Source: SYFT01 sp964471115
GTDB taxonomy: Bacteria; Acidobacteriota; Vicinamibacteria; Vicinamibacterales; SCN-69-37
Direction: 5' to 3'
DNA: 64,000 nt
Assembly (NCBI GenBank): GCA_964471115.1
Contig: CAYYFE010000001.1
Span: 124,001 to 188,000 of the forward strand
The notes under the pieces are model-generated. The model worked only from the letters and a program-made list of their open reading frames with translations. It was not told where the DNA came from and ran no database searches. This document shows, one piece after another, positions 33,147 to 41,744 of the stretch. The stretch's first letter is position 1. Each line of letters starts with the position of its first letter. Position numbers and translations under genes: made by a program.

Positions 33147-34065
33147 CGCGTTTGCGCAGATACCGCGCCAGTCCCGACCACGAGAAGTCGAACCGTCCCG
33201 CCCGCGCGTACGACTCGGCCTCGTCACGTGAGGCCGACCTCGCGATCTCGGACGTGATGTCGTCCACGAATCGCGCGGCCCTCTGCGCATCGTCCTGATC
33301 CTCGGCGGCCAGGGAGGCGGCGACTCGCGCCGTCCAGTCGTCCATGGCCCTCCACAAGGTCTGGAAGTGGACACGCGGCGCGCCGACCGGTCCGAAGTGC
33401 GTGAGGAACAGCGTGGATGGGTTCCAGCGCAGGATGCGGTCCGTGCTGTCGCGCCAGGCGTCCAGATCGATGTCGGGCGGCGGCGTGGGCGGAATCACCA
33501 GACGGCCCGTCGGCCGGCTGATGCCGGCCGTGTCGCCCACGAACGCGATGCCCGTTTCAGGCAGCAGGTAGCTGACGTGGTGCCACGCGTGACCCGGCGT
33601 CCAATCCGCCTCAAGGGCCCGGCCCGCGACCGTCACCGAGGTCTCGCCGGTCAGGATGTGCAGCGCCGACGCAGGCACGGGCAGGACGTCGCCCCACAGC
33701 GTCTCCATGAGGTGCTGATACAGGCGTGACGCGCTGGCGAGCAGCTTCGAGGGGTCGACCAGGTGCGGCGCACCGCGTTCATGGACGAACACCCGGGCCT
33801 GCGGCGCAAGCTTCAGGATCGACCCGGTGGCCCCGGCGTGGTCCAGGTGGATGTGCGTCAGGAGAATCGCGGTGACGTCCCGCCATCCGAAGCCTCGAGC
33901 CTTGAGCGCGGCTTCGACCACCGGCAGCGCTGTGGTTGGACCCGGATCGACGATCGCCACGCCACCGGGCCCGTGAATCAGGGCCGTCGCGATGATGCCC
34001 GGAATCCCGACGAAGTTCAGGTCAAAGTAGTCGACCCCCGCCGCCAGCGGCACGACTTTCACCAT
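33136..34065 (-). CDS. MBL-fold metallo-hydrolase
   Basis: 309 residues, started at ATG 34065 (VKVVPLAAGVDYFDLNF); the frame further upstream only translates a 7-bp tandem repeat. The zinc motif THIHLDHAG lies near residue 68, with a later histidine in WTPGHAWHHVSY and an aspartate in FVGDTAG. It resembles glyoxalase II/lactonase-like hydrolases; the substrate is unknown. AATAAT sits six bases before the ATG and there is no Shine-Dalgarno, so it may be leaderless. Confidence 0.86.
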   Translation of the reverse strand: MVKVVPLAAGVDYFDLNFVGIPGIIATALIHGPGGVAIVDPGPTTALPVVEAALKARGFGWRDVTAILLTHIHLDHAGATGSILKLAPQARVFVHERGAPHLVDPSKLLASASRLYQHLMETLWGDVLPVPASALHILTGETSVTVAGRALEADWTPGHAWHHVSYLLPETGIAFVGDTAGISRPTGRLVIPPTPPPDIDLDAWRDSTDRILRWNPSTLFLTHFGPVGAPRVHFQTLWRAMDDWTARVAASLAAEDQDDAQRAARFVDDITSEIARSASRDEAESYARAGRFDFSWSGLARYLRKRASA

Positions 34066-34080
34066 GGGTCCATTATTTCG

Positions 34081-34143
34081 CACTGGGCACTCCGCACTCC
34101 GCACTCCGCACTCCGCACTGGGCACTGGGCACTCCGCACTACG
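34081..34143. repeat. 7-bp tandem array (CACTCCG/CACTGGG)
   Basis: Nine 7-bp units, mixing CACTCCG, CACTGGG and one CACTACG, between the divergent MBL hydrolase and thioredoxin-like genes. The unit was not noticed elsewhere in the window. Confidence 0.9.
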
Positions 34144-34157
34144 CCCTGTGTTTGCGG

Positions 34158-34163
34158 TAGTCT
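34158..34163 (+). promoter_or_regulatory. -10-like hexamer TAGTCT, leaderless position
   Basis: TAGTCT, six bases, then ATG 34170. This spacing predicts transcription starting at the A of the ATG and favours that codon over the in-frame GTG at 34164. Confidence 0.4.
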
Positions 34164-34169
34164 GTGCCC

Positions 34170-34739
34170 ATGCCCGTGCTGGCGTTCGTCCTCTCCCTTG
34201 CCGCTCTCGTCCATCCTGCCCCCGCCGCCCAGACGTTGTTCGACCAGGGGGTGACGTTCGAGGACTTCCTCAAGACCGCCGACTCGCGCGCGGAGACGTG
34301 GCGCAGCAATGCGGCGCGCGCCAAGCCGGCACGCGAGCTGGTCGATCGCCTCAAAGCCGCCGGCGGCGACCTGCGGCTGCTCGTGGTCGCGGTGGCGGCG
34401 TGCAGCGACTCCGTGCACACCGTTCCGTACGTCGCGGTGCTGGCGCGTGAAGCCGGCATCCCGCTGCGTATCGTCGACTCGAATGTCGGCAAGAGTGTGA
34501 TGGAGGCGCACCGGACCCCGGATGGCCGCGCCGCCACCGCCACAGTGGCCCTCATGCGCGGCGACCGCATCGTCGGCGCCTGGGTCGAGCGGCCCGAGGC
34601 GCTGCAGACGTGGCTGCTCGGACCGGCGGCGTCGCTGCCGCAGGGCGAACGCATGGATCGCAAGTTCGGCTGGTACGAGTGGGACCGCGGGGAATCGACG
34701 ATGGCGGAGCTCGTGGCCTTGGCGGAACGTTATCGGTGA
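34170..34739 (+). CDS. Thioredoxin-fold protein, secreted
   Basis: 189 residues with a signal peptide (PVLAFVLSLAALVHPAPAAQT). The fold is suggested by LRLLVVAVAACSDSVHTVPYVAVLAREAGIPLRIVD and the strand after it. The active-site position reads ACSDS, so only the first cysteine of a CxxC pair is present (~residue 77) and it cannot be an ordinary disulfide oxidoreductase. It may be a thiol-binding or bacillithiol/thioredoxin-family relative. It precedes clpS, separated by a family B repeat. Confidence 0.72.
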   Translation: MPVLAFVLSLAALVHPAPAAQTLFDQGVTFEDFLKTADSRAETWRSNAARAKPARELVDRLKAAGGDLRLLVVAVAACSDSVHTVPYVAVLAREAGIPLRIVDSNVGKSVMEAHRTPDGRAATATVALMRGDRIVGAWVERPEALQTWLLGPAASLPQGERMDRKFGWYEWDRGESTMAELVALAERYR

Positions 34740-34744
34740 CGAAC

Positions 34745-34803
34745 GTAGGGCGGTCCGATCTGCGGACCGCCGTGATCGCGGCCGGAAGATCCGGCCGCAC
34801 TAC
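34745..34803. repeat. Family B double-hairpin unit, copy B1
   Basis: 59 bp from GTAG to CTAC containing two perfect 9-bp stems: GGCGGTCCG/CGGACCGCC (34749-34771) and GCGGCCGGA/TCCGGCCGC (34778-34798), joined by GTGATC. It lies between the thioredoxin-like gene and clpS. Confidence 0.88.
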
Positions 34804-34824
34804 GGTACGTCGATCGTGCGGATC

Positions 34825-35133
34825 ATGTCTCAGCAGCAAACCGGCGACAGCGTCAAGGAACGGCCCGTCACAAAACATGACGAGCCGTCGCTCTACAAGG
34901 TCGTGCTGCTCAACGACGACTACTCGACCATGGACTTCGTCATCCATGTGCTCGAGTCCGTGTTCCAGAAGTCACCCGCCGAGGCGTACCGCATCATGAT
35001 GCAGGTGCATCTGCAGGGCAAAGGCCTGGCCGGGATCTACCCGTGGGACATTGCGGAAACCAAGGTCGACACGGTGACATCGATGGCCAAAGCCGCGGGA
35101 TTCCCGCTGCGCGCGGTGATTGAGCCGTCGTAG
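34825..35133 (+). CDS. clpS: ClpS, adaptor for ClpAP (N-end rule)
   Basis: 102 residues, started at ATG 34825. The core YKVVLLNDDYSTMDFVIHVLESVF and the HLQGKGLAGIYPWDIAETKV segment are diagnostic for ClpS; the Asn-Asp-Asp pair and following residues form the N-degron pocket. ClpS presents proteins with bulky N-terminal residues to ClpA. The clpA gene is 1.6 kb downstream, separated by an antisense nucleotidase gene. The stop codon TAG is part of the GTAG end of a repeat. Confidence 0.94.
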   Translation: MSQQQTGDSVKERPVTKHDEPSLYKVVLLNDDYSTMDFVIHVLESVFQKSPAEAYRIMMQVHLQGKGLAGIYPWDIAETKVDTVTSMAKAAGFPLRAVIEPS

Positions 35134-35236
35134 CGCGGCCGGACTCATGTAGCGCGGCCGGATCTTCCGGCCGCGATCACGGCGGCCCGCAGAACGGGCC
35201 GCCCTACGTACTGTCGCGGCGAGCGCGGCGCCCTAC
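35130..35236. repeat. Family B cluster, copy B2 (full unit 35149-35207 plus two fragments)
   Basis: The full unit is inverted relative to B1: GCGGCCGGA/TCCGGCCGC first, then GGCGGCCC/GGGCCGCC, bounded by GTAG and CTAC. A truncated GTAGCGCGGCCGG precedes it at 35130 and contains the clpS stop codon. A fragment ending GCCCTAC at 35236 contains the TAG stop of the nucleotidase on the minus strand. Confidence 0.85.
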
Positions 35237-36690
35237 TGACGCCGCGCCAACTCCGCGATCAACGCCACCCGGATGTCGCGCAGGTCCTTCACGTCGCGCA
35301 CGAGCGGGTGCGTCCGCGTGAGAAAGTCCAGATTCACTTCACGTCCGCTCATCAGGAAGTCCGTGGTCACGACGCGGTAGCGCAGGCCCGGCTGCAGCGG
35401 CTTGCCGCCGACGAACCACTGATTGTTCTTCCGCTCCACGCCCCGGGCGTGCAGGTAGCCGCCGGTGCCCTGATTGGCGACACCCACATCCAGCACCCGG
35501 GCCAGCAACGATCCGCCCATCGTCAGCGACACCACGTTGCCGCCAAAGGGCAGCACGCGAATGACGTCGTACTCGGTCACCGGTCCCGGCGGCAGCTCAT
35601 CGTCAATCCGGATGGAGCCGCCGTTCATCAGCGCGACGTCCACGTCGCCGGCTTCGGCCGCCAGCGCATCGGTGATGAGTGCCGTGAGATTGCCCGGCCG
35701 GTTGCGCACGGTGGCCTCACGTCCGTCGAGCGGCTCGGTCAGCGTCGCCACGACGCGATCGGGCGTGAATCCGTCCTTCCTGAATGCGTCAAACGCGATG
35801 TTCGTCCACCGCTTCACCTCGGCGTCGACCGTTGCATCCGCGGCGATCGCGTCGGTGATCGGCTGCAGGCGGACGTTCACGCGCGGCCGGGGCTGGCCCG
35901 CGGGGAACGTCAGCGTGAGCACGGCCAGACTGCGCACGTTGGCATCGGCTTTGACGATCGGCGTGAGGTCGGCGCCGCGGTAGATCAGCCAGTTCTCGTG
36001 TTCATGGCCACCCAGGGCGACGTCAATCTCGGGAATCGCCGATACCAGTTCCTGGTCGCCCTGCAGCGAGAGGTGAGTGAGGGCAATGATGGCGTCGACG
36101 GGGCCCATCGCCGCGATGGCGCGGCGCGCGGACTCGACGACCGGCAGATACCGGACGTACGCGCGCGGGTTCGAATCGATGGTCACACCCAGGATGCCGA
36201 TCGTCACGGTGCGGCCGCCCAGAAGCAGGCGCACCGTCGCATGGGTCTCGGTCTTCGGAAACATCTGGCCGGACGCGTCGGTCACGTTCGACGCGATGAT
36301 GCGGAACGCGGATTGCTCCAGCCGGGCGCGGAATGCGGGTTCGGCCAGATCGAACTCGTGGTTGCCCAGCGCGGCGAAGTCGAGCCGCAGCGCGTTGAGC
36401 ACGTCCACCATCTGCTGGCCGGCAATCGGCTGGCCGTCCACCCTGGCCGTCGCGAGGGCCGAGGGTGACAGGTAATCGCCGCCAAGCGTCGTCAACACCG
36501 GCGGCTGCGACTGCCGGAGGTCGTTGACGACGGTGGCGACCCGGGCGAGGCCGCCCACCCGGCCCCCTTCGACGGGGCCAATCTCGTAGACGTCGTTCAA
36601 GTGGACGATCGTGAGTGTGTCAGACGCAGGTCGGGCACAGGCGACGACGGACACGGCGAGCAGAAACGGCAGGTAACGGCGCAGGGACAT
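35233..36690 (-). CDS. Secreted 5'-nucleotidase/2',3'-cyclic phosphodiesterase-family metallophosphatase
   Basis: 485 residues, started at ATG 36690. A lipoprotein-like signal (RRYLPFLLAVSVVACARP) is followed by the metallophosphatase domain: VHLNDVYEIGP, GGDYLSPSALA, ALGNHEFDLAEP, ALTHLS and ALGGHEHENW supply the two-metal ligands. The C-terminal 5'-nucleotidase domain (VALMNGGSIRIDDELPPGPVTEYDVIRVLPFGG) binds the nucleoside. It acts outside the cytoplasm in phosphate or nucleoside salvage. A long upstream extension of the frame, antisense to clpA, is not real. Confidence 0.9.
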   Translation of the reverse strand: MSLRRYLPFLLAVSVVACARPASDTLTIVHLNDVYEIGPVEGGRVGGLARVATVVNDLRQSQPPVLTTLGGDYLSPSALATARVDGQPIAGQQMVDVLNALRLDFAALGNHEFDLAEPAFRARLEQSAFRIIASNVTDASGQMFPKTETHATVRLLLGGRTVTIGILGVTIDSNPRAYVRYLPVVESARRAIAAMGPVDAIIALTHLSLQGDQELVSAIPEIDVALGGHEHENWLIYRGADLTPIVKADANVRSLAVLTLTFPAGQPRPRVNVRLQPITDAIAADATVDAEVKRWTNIAFDAFRKDGFTPDRVVATLTEPLDGREATVRNRPGNLTALITDALAAEAGDVDVALMNGGSIRIDDELPPGPVTEYDVIRVLPFGGNVVSLTMGGSLLARVLDVGVANQGTGGYLHARGVERKNNQWFVGGKPLQPGLRYRVVTTDFLMSGREVNLDFLTRTHPLVRDVKDLRDIRVALIAELARRQ

Positions 36691-36699
36691 GGCAATCCA

Positions 36700-36705
36700 T
36701 ATAAT
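36700..36705 (+). promoter_or_regulatory. Consensus -10 TATAAT before clpA
   Basis: A perfect TATAAT, nine bases before the GTG start, within the 24-bp gap to the divergent nucleotidase gene. It would give a leader of about 3 nt. No recognisable -35 is seen at 16-18 bp upstream. Confidence 0.5.
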
Positions 36706-36714
36706 CGATCCATC

Positions 36715-39018
36715 GTGTTCTCCGCGTCGCTGGAAATCGTCCTGACGGTGGCCTATCGCGAGGCCGTCTCGCGGCGGCATGCGTATCTGACTCTCGAGCA
36801 CCTGTTGTACGCGCTGGCGCACGACCCGGACGGCGAGCGGATCCTGCAGGCGGTGGGGGCCGATCTGGGCCGGCTGCGCGCGGACCTCAACGCGTATCTC
36901 AGTGAACACATCGAGGAACTGGCCAGGGGTCACGAACGGGAACCGCAGCAGACGGCGGCCTTTCAGCGCGTCCTGCAGACCGCCGTGCTCCACGTCCAGA
37001 GCGCCCAGCGCAACGAGGTGCAGGCGGGTGACATCCTGGCCGCCATCCTCCAGCAGGCGCGCAGCCACGCGGCCAAGCTGCTGGAGGCGCAGCACATCAC
37101 GCGCCTGGACGTGCTCGAATACATCACCCACGGCATCGCCAAGGCCGGCGCGCCCGAGGAAGCCCAGGAGACGCTGGGCACGCCCGAGCCCGCCGGCGGT
37201 GAGCCGTCGCGCCCCGCCCGCGATCCGTTGTCGGCCTACTGTTCGAACCTGACGACGCGCGCGCGTGAGGGACGGCTTGATCCGCTCGTGGGCCGCGCGA
37301 CCGAGCTGCAGCGCACGATCGAGGTGTTGTGCCGCCGTCGCAAGAACAACCCCGTGTTCGTCGGTGACGCCGGCGTCGGCAAGACCGCGATGGCCGAGGG
37401 GCTCGCGCAGCGGCTGCTCGAGCCGGACGTGCCTGAAGTGTTGCGTGATGCCGAGATCTTCGCGCTCGACACCACGGCGCTGCTGGCCGGCACGCGATTC
37501 CGCGGCGATTTCGAGGAACGGTTCAAGGCCGTCATCCAGGCGCTGCAGGCGCGTCCGAAAGCCATCCTGTTCATCGATGAGATCCACTCGGCCGTCGGCG
37601 CGGGTGCGACGACGGGTGGGACGATGGACCTGGCGACACTCATCAAGCCCATCCTCACCGCCGGCGAGTTGCGGGTGATCGGATCGACGACCTTCGAGGA
37701 GTTCAAGCTCATCGAAAAGGATCGGGCGTTGGCCCGCCGGCTGCAGCGCATCACGATTGACGAGCCGTCGGTTGAAGAGACCGTGCGCATTCTGGCGGGC
37801 CTCAAGAGCCGGTATGAGGCGCACCACGACGTGGTGTACGAGGACGCGGCGCTTGACGCCGCGGCCAAGTTGGCTGCGCGGCACCTCCGCGACTACAAGC
37901 TGCCCGACAGCGCGATCGATGTGATCGACGAGGCCGGCGCCGTGAGCCGGTTGTCGCGCGTCCCGGCACCGGCCGACGCGTCGGTCGAACCGTCGGCTCC
38001 CGCGTCCATCTCCGCGGCCGAGATTGAGGCCGTGGTCGCGCGCATGGCGCGCATCCCGGCGCGGCAGGCCTCGGCCTCGGACCGCGAGCGTCTGCGCACC
38101 CTCGACGAGTCACTGCGCCGGGTGGTCTTCGGGCAGGACGATGCCGTGCACCTGGTGGCGCAGGCGATCAAACGCGCCCGGGCGGGCCTGGGGCAACCCG
38201 ACAAGCCGTCCGGCAGTTTCCTGTTCACCGGGCCCACGGGCGTGGGCAAGACCGAGTTGGCAAAGCAGCTGGCGCTGCAGTTGGGCAACGAGTTCGTGCG
38301 GTTCGACATGAGCGAGTACATGGAGAAACACGCCGTGGCCCGACTCATCGGCGCGCCGCCGGGATACGTCGGGTTCGAGCAGGGCGGCCTGCTGGTCGAC
38401 GCCGTGCGCACGCACCCGTACAGCGTCGTGTTGCTCGATGAAATCGAGAAGGCGCACCCCGACGTGTTCAACATCCTGTTGCAGGTGATGGACCACGCCA
38501 CACTCACCGACAACACCGGCCGGAAGGCCGACTTCAGGAACACGGTGCTCATCCTGACGTCGAACGCGGGGTCGCGTGAAATGAGCGCGGCGTCCATCGG
38601 GTTCGGCGATCGCGAAACGGCTGACGGCCGCCGGGCCGCAGAAGGCCGATCGAAGGGCGCGATCGAGCGCATCTTCTCGCCCGAGTTCCGCAATCGGCTT
38701 GACGCCATCGTGACCTTCAAGGCGCTGGCGCCCGAGGCCATGGAGATGATCGTCGAGAAGTTCATCCTGCAGCTCGAGTCGCAGCTGGCCGAACGGCGCG
38801 TGGCGATTACGCTCGAGCCCGAGGCGCGCGCGTGGCTGGCCAAGAAGGGGTACGACCCGGTCTATGGCGCGCGGCCCCTCGCGCGGGTGGTGCAGCGCGA
38901 GGTGCGCGACCGGCTGACCGACGAAATCCTGTTCGGCAAGCTGGAACACGGGGGCACCGTGACGATTGGCGTGGCCGGCGACGTGCTGACGTTCGTCTAT
39001 GACGAAGTGGCGAAATAA
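36715..39018 (+). CDS. clpA: ClpA, AAA+ unfoldase of ClpAP
   Basis: 767 residues, started at GTG 36715 (VFSASLEIVLTVAYREAVSRRHAYLTLEHLL). The double Clp-N repeat (1-~150) binds ClpS. AAA-1 has Walker A GDAGVGKTAM (~216) and Walker B ILFIDEIH; AAA-2 has GPTGVGKTEL (~505) and VVLLDEIEKAH. The short IGFG loop (~residue 627) is the ClpP-docking motif and separates ClpA from ClpB. No M-domain is present. It unfolds substrates for ClpP, which is not encoded here. It is followed at 12 bp by grpE. Confidence 0.95.
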   Translation: MFSASLEIVLTVAYREAVSRRHAYLTLEHLLYALAHDPDGERILQAVGADLGRLRADLNAYLSEHIEELARGHEREPQQTAAFQRVLQTAVLHVQSAQRNEVQAGDILAAILQQARSHAAKLLEAQHITRLDVLEYITHGIAKAGAPEEAQETLGTPEPAGGEPSRPARDPLSAYCSNLTTRAREGRLDPLVGRATELQRTIEVLCRRRKNNPVFVGDAGVGKTAMAEGLAQRLLEPDVPEVLRDAEIFALDTTALLAGTRFRGDFEERFKAVIQALQARPKAILFIDEIHSAVGAGATTGGTMDLATLIKPILTAGELRVIGSTTFEEFKLIEKDRALARRLQRITIDEPSVEETVRILAGLKSRYEAHHDVVYEDAALDAAAKLAARHLRDYKLPDSAIDVIDEAGAVSRLSRVPAPADASVEPSAPASISAAEIEAVVARMARIPARQASASDRERLRTLDESLRRVVFGQDDAVHLVAQAIKRARAGLGQPDKPSGSFLFTGPTGVGKTELAKQLALQLGNEFVRFDMSEYMEKHAVARLIGAPPGYVGFEQGGLLVDAVRTHPYSVVLLDEIEKAHPDVFNILLQVMDHATLTDNTGRKADFRNTVLILTSNAGSREMSAASIGFGDRETADGRRAAEGRSKGAIERIFSPEFRNRLDAIVTFKALAPEAMEMIVEKFILQLESQLAERRVAITLEPEARAWLAKKGYDPVYGARPLARVVQREVRDRLTDEILFGKLEHGGTVTIGVAGDVLTFVYDEVAK

Positions 39019-39030
39019 CGAGATGGCGAC

Positions 39031-39585
39031 ATGAGTGAGATCAAAGTCACCGACCGTCGGTGGTGGGTGAATGAGAACGACACGCCGGCTGCCGAGGAAC
39101 CCAAACTCAAGCCCACGCTGATCGAGGAACTCGAGGCGAGGATTGCGGAGAAGGACCGCGAGATTCAGGAGCTCGTGTCGAAGTATCGCGGCGCCTCGGA
39201 CGAGTTCGACCAGGCCCGCGCGCGGCTGCGCAAGGAGATCCAGAAGGACGTCGAACGCAGCCGGCGTTCGGTGATCGTGTCGTTCCTCGAAGTGCTCGAC
39301 AATCTCGACCGCGCGCTCGAGGCCGGCGCCTCGCGCACCGACGATCCATTCGTGCAAGGCGTCGCGATGGTGCGCCAGCAGTTCCTGGCCACATTGGAGG
39401 GCCTCGGCGTGTCCCGCCTCGATCCCCAGGGGCAGCGCTTCGATCCGGCGCTGCACGAGGCCGTTTCCACCGTTCCGGCGGCGTCGCCGGATCAGGACGG
39501 CCTGATCATCGGCATCGTCCGCCCCGGGTACCTGCTGGGCGACGAAGTTCTGCGGGCAGCGCAGGTCGCTGTGGCCGGCCGATGA
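39031..39585 (+). CDS. grpE: GrpE, nucleotide exchange factor for DnaK
   Basis: 184 residues. A long N-terminal coiled coil (IEELEARIAEKDREIQELVSKYRGASDEFDQARARLRKEIQKD in overlapping heptads, ~30-75) and a C-terminal beta domain with QRFDPALHEAVSTV and VRPGYLLGDEVLRAAQVAV, the GrpE signature. It releases ADP from DnaK. dnaK and dnaJ are not adjacent; it instead follows clpA by 12 bp, and its stop overlaps a molybdopterin enzyme gene. Confidence 0.93.
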   Translation: MSEIKVTDRRWWVNENDTPAAEEPKLKPTLIEELEARIAEKDREIQELVSKYRGASDEFDQARARLRKEIQKDVERSRRSVIVSFLEVLDNLDRALEAGASRTDDPFVQGVAMVRQQFLATLEGLGVSRLDPQGQRFDPALHEAVSTVPAASPDQDGLIIGIVRPGYLLGDEVLRAAQVAVAGR

Positions 39586-41612
39586 TTCGAGGCGCGTGCG
39601 GCCACGACTGTCCTGACACTTGTGCGTGGGTGGTGGACGTTCGTGACGGCCGCGCCGTGACGATGGCCGGCGATCCGGACCATCCGTTCACCCGCGGCAC
39701 GTTGTGCGCGAAGGTGAACCACTACCTCGATCGCGTGTATCACCCCGACCGGGTGCTGTATCCGCTGCGCCGCGTGGGTGCCAAGGGCGAAGGGCGTTTT
39801 GAGCGCGTGAGCTGGGACGAGGCGCTCACGGACATCGCCGCGCGCTGGACGTCGATCATTGCCGAGTCAGGCGCTGAGGCGATTGTGCCCCACAGTTCGG
39901 CCGGCGTGCAGGGGTTGATTCAGATGCAGTCGCTCGACCGGCGGCTGTTCGGGCTGATCGGGGCCTCCCGGCTCGACCGATCGATCTGCGGCGTCGTCGC
40001 ATCGGCCGGGCTGAAAACCACGCTCGGCGTGGGGTCGGGCATCGATCCGGAAGACATCGTGCACAGCCGGTTCATCGTGTTGTGGGGCACGAACACGATC
40101 GTCACGAACCTGCACTTCTGGCCTTACGTGCGTCAGGCGCGGGAGCGCGGCGCGACGGTGGTCGTCATCGACCCGGTGAAAACGCGGACGGCGGAGGAGG
40201 CCGACTGGCATCTGGCCATCAGGCCGGGCAGCGATGCGGCGTTCGCCATGGGTGTCATGCACGTGATGGTGCGTGACGGGCTCGTCGATCGGGACTACGT
40301 CGACCAGTACGCCACCGGCTACGACGCGCTGGTGGAGCGCTTGCAGCAGTATCCGCCGGCGGCGGTCGCGGCGCTCACGGGCATTGCGGTCGAGGACATC
40401 GAGCGGTTCGCTCGCGTGTACGCCACCACACAGCCGTCGCTGCTGCGTCCGCTCATTGGCCTCGAGCATCATCGCAACGGCGCGATGCAGTTCCGCGCGA
40501 TCGCGTGTCTGCCCGTGTTGTCCGGCGCGTGGCGCCATCGCGGTGGCGGGCTGGCGCGCTCCACACACGCGTTGCACTTTGCCGTGCTGGACATGGCCGC
40601 CGTCGAGATGCCGGAGAAGGACACACCCGGTGTTCGCACGCTCAACATGCGCGACATTGGCCGCGACCTGTGTGATCCGGACCTCGCCCCGCCGGTCCGC
40701 GCGTTGCTCGTGTACGGCGCGAACCCCGCCGTGTCGATGCCGAATCAGGCGATGGTCCTGCGCGGGCTGGCCCGTGAAGACCTCTTCACTGTCGTCCACG
40801 ATCTCTTTGTGACCGACACGGCGCGGTATGCGGATTACGTGCTCCCCGCGACGAGTCAGATTGAGCATCTCGACCTGTCGCCGGCCTGGGGGCATCTGTA
40901 TCTCGCGCTCAACCGCCCGGCCATCGCGCCGCAGGGCGAGTCGGTTTCGAACACGGAGTTGTTCCGGCGGCTGGCGGCGGCGCTGGGCCGCACGGAAGCC
41001 TGGCTCTACGAGAGTGATGAATCGATGCTTCGCGCGGCGCTGGCCAGCGGCCACCCGTGGCTCGAGGGCATCACGTACGAACGGCTCTGGGAGGAAGGAC
41101 ACGTCCGGCTCAACCGGCCGGACGACTGGCGGCCGTTTGCGAAGGGCGGCTTTCCCACGCCCTCGGGCAAGGCCGAGCTGTATTCCGATGCCCAGGCGGC
41201 CGCTGGACTCGATCCGTTGCCCTGGTCCGGCGACATGCCGCGCGAGGACGGGCTGCAGCTCATCACCGGTAAGACGCTGCACTTCCTCAATTCGGGCTAC
41301 TCGCACATCGAGCGTCACCAGCGGCGCACGGGCCCGCTCACGATCGACATCCATGCGGACGATGCCCGGGCGAGGGGCGTGGCGGACGGCGCTCTGGTGC
41401 GCGTCAGAAGCCGGCAGGGACAACTCGACGCCATCTGCCGCATCAGCGACCGCGTTCAGCCAGGCGTGGCGTTCATGCCTTATGGCGGGTTGACCGACGC
41501 CAACGGCGCCAGGCACTCGGTGAACGTGCTCACCGCCGAGGAGCCGACCGACTGGGGCGGCGGATCGGGGCTGTACAGCACGTTCGTGGAGCTGGAGCCG
41601 GCTCGATCGTAG
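39582..41612 (+). CDS. Molybdopterin-dependent oxidoreductase (formate dehydrogenase/BisC-like family)
   Basis: 676 residues; ATG overlaps the grpE stop by 4 bp. The N-terminus carries a [4Fe-4S] site (ACGHDCPDTC and later GTLCAK), then the molybdopterin-binding core (VLWGTNTIVTNLHFWPYVRQARERGATVVVIDP) and the C-terminal barrel (DARARGVADGALVRVRSRQGQ). There is no Tat signal, so it is cytoplasmic. The metal-ligand position near LDRSICG may be serine or cysteine; I cannot decide the class. Substrate unknown. No membrane or electron-transfer partner is encoded nearby. The stop TAG lies in a family B repeat end. Confidence 0.87.
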   Translation: MIRGACGHDCPDTCAWVVDVRDGRAVTMAGDPDHPFTRGTLCAKVNHYLDRVYHPDRVLYPLRRVGAKGEGRFERVSWDEALTDIAARWTSIIAESGAEAIVPHSSAGVQGLIQMQSLDRRLFGLIGASRLDRSICGVVASAGLKTTLGVGSGIDPEDIVHSRFIVLWGTNTIVTNLHFWPYVRQARERGATVVVIDPVKTRTAEEADWHLAIRPGSDAAFAMGVMHVMVRDGLVDRDYVDQYATGYDALVERLQQYPPAAVAALTGIAVEDIERFARVYATTQPSLLRPLIGLEHHRNGAMQFRAIACLPVLSGAWRHRGGGLARSTHALHFAVLDMAAVEMPEKDTPGVRTLNMRDIGRDLCDPDLAPPVRALLVYGANPAVSMPNQAMVLRGLAREDLFTVVHDLFVTDTARYADYVLPATSQIEHLDLSPAWGHLYLALNRPAIAPQGESVSNTELFRRLAAALGRTEAWLYESDESMLRAALASGHPWLEGITYERLWEEGHVRLNRPDDWRPFAKGGFPTPSGKAELYSDAQAAAGLDPLPWSGDMPREDGLQLITGKTLHFLNSGYSHIERHQRRTGPLTIDIHADDARARGVADGALVRVRSRQGQLDAICRISDRVQPGVAFMPYGGLTDANGARHSVNVLTAEEPTDWGGGSGLYSTFVELEPARS

Positions 41613-41744
41613 GGCGCCGCGACGACGTGTGGGGCGCTCCGGTTTGCGGAGCGCCGTGATCGCGGCCGACAGAACCGGCCGCGCTACGTACGGTCGGCCG
41701 CGCTACGTACGGTCGGCCGCGCTTCGTACGCCAGGCCGTGCTAC
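41609..41744. repeat. Family B cluster, copy B3
   Basis: Starts with GTAG containing the stop of the molybdopterin enzyme and ends with CTAC containing the stop (minus strand) of the phosphatase. It holds GGCGCTCCG/CGGAGCGCC and GCGGCCG/CGGCCGC stems, then two further near-identical 19-bp half-units (GTACGGTCGGCCGCGCTAC type). It fills the whole gap between the two convergent genes. Confidence 0.85.

Noticed and set aside
34066..34125. N-terminal extension of the MBL hydrolase
   Set aside because: The extension translates the 7-bp array (repeated Ser-Ala-Glu-Cys pattern); ATG 34065 starts the conserved fold.
36691..37884. Extension of the nucleotidase frame across clpA on the opposite strand
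   Set aside because: The extension has no domain content, overlaps conserved ClpA coding sequence and lies upstream of a good signal peptide at 36690.
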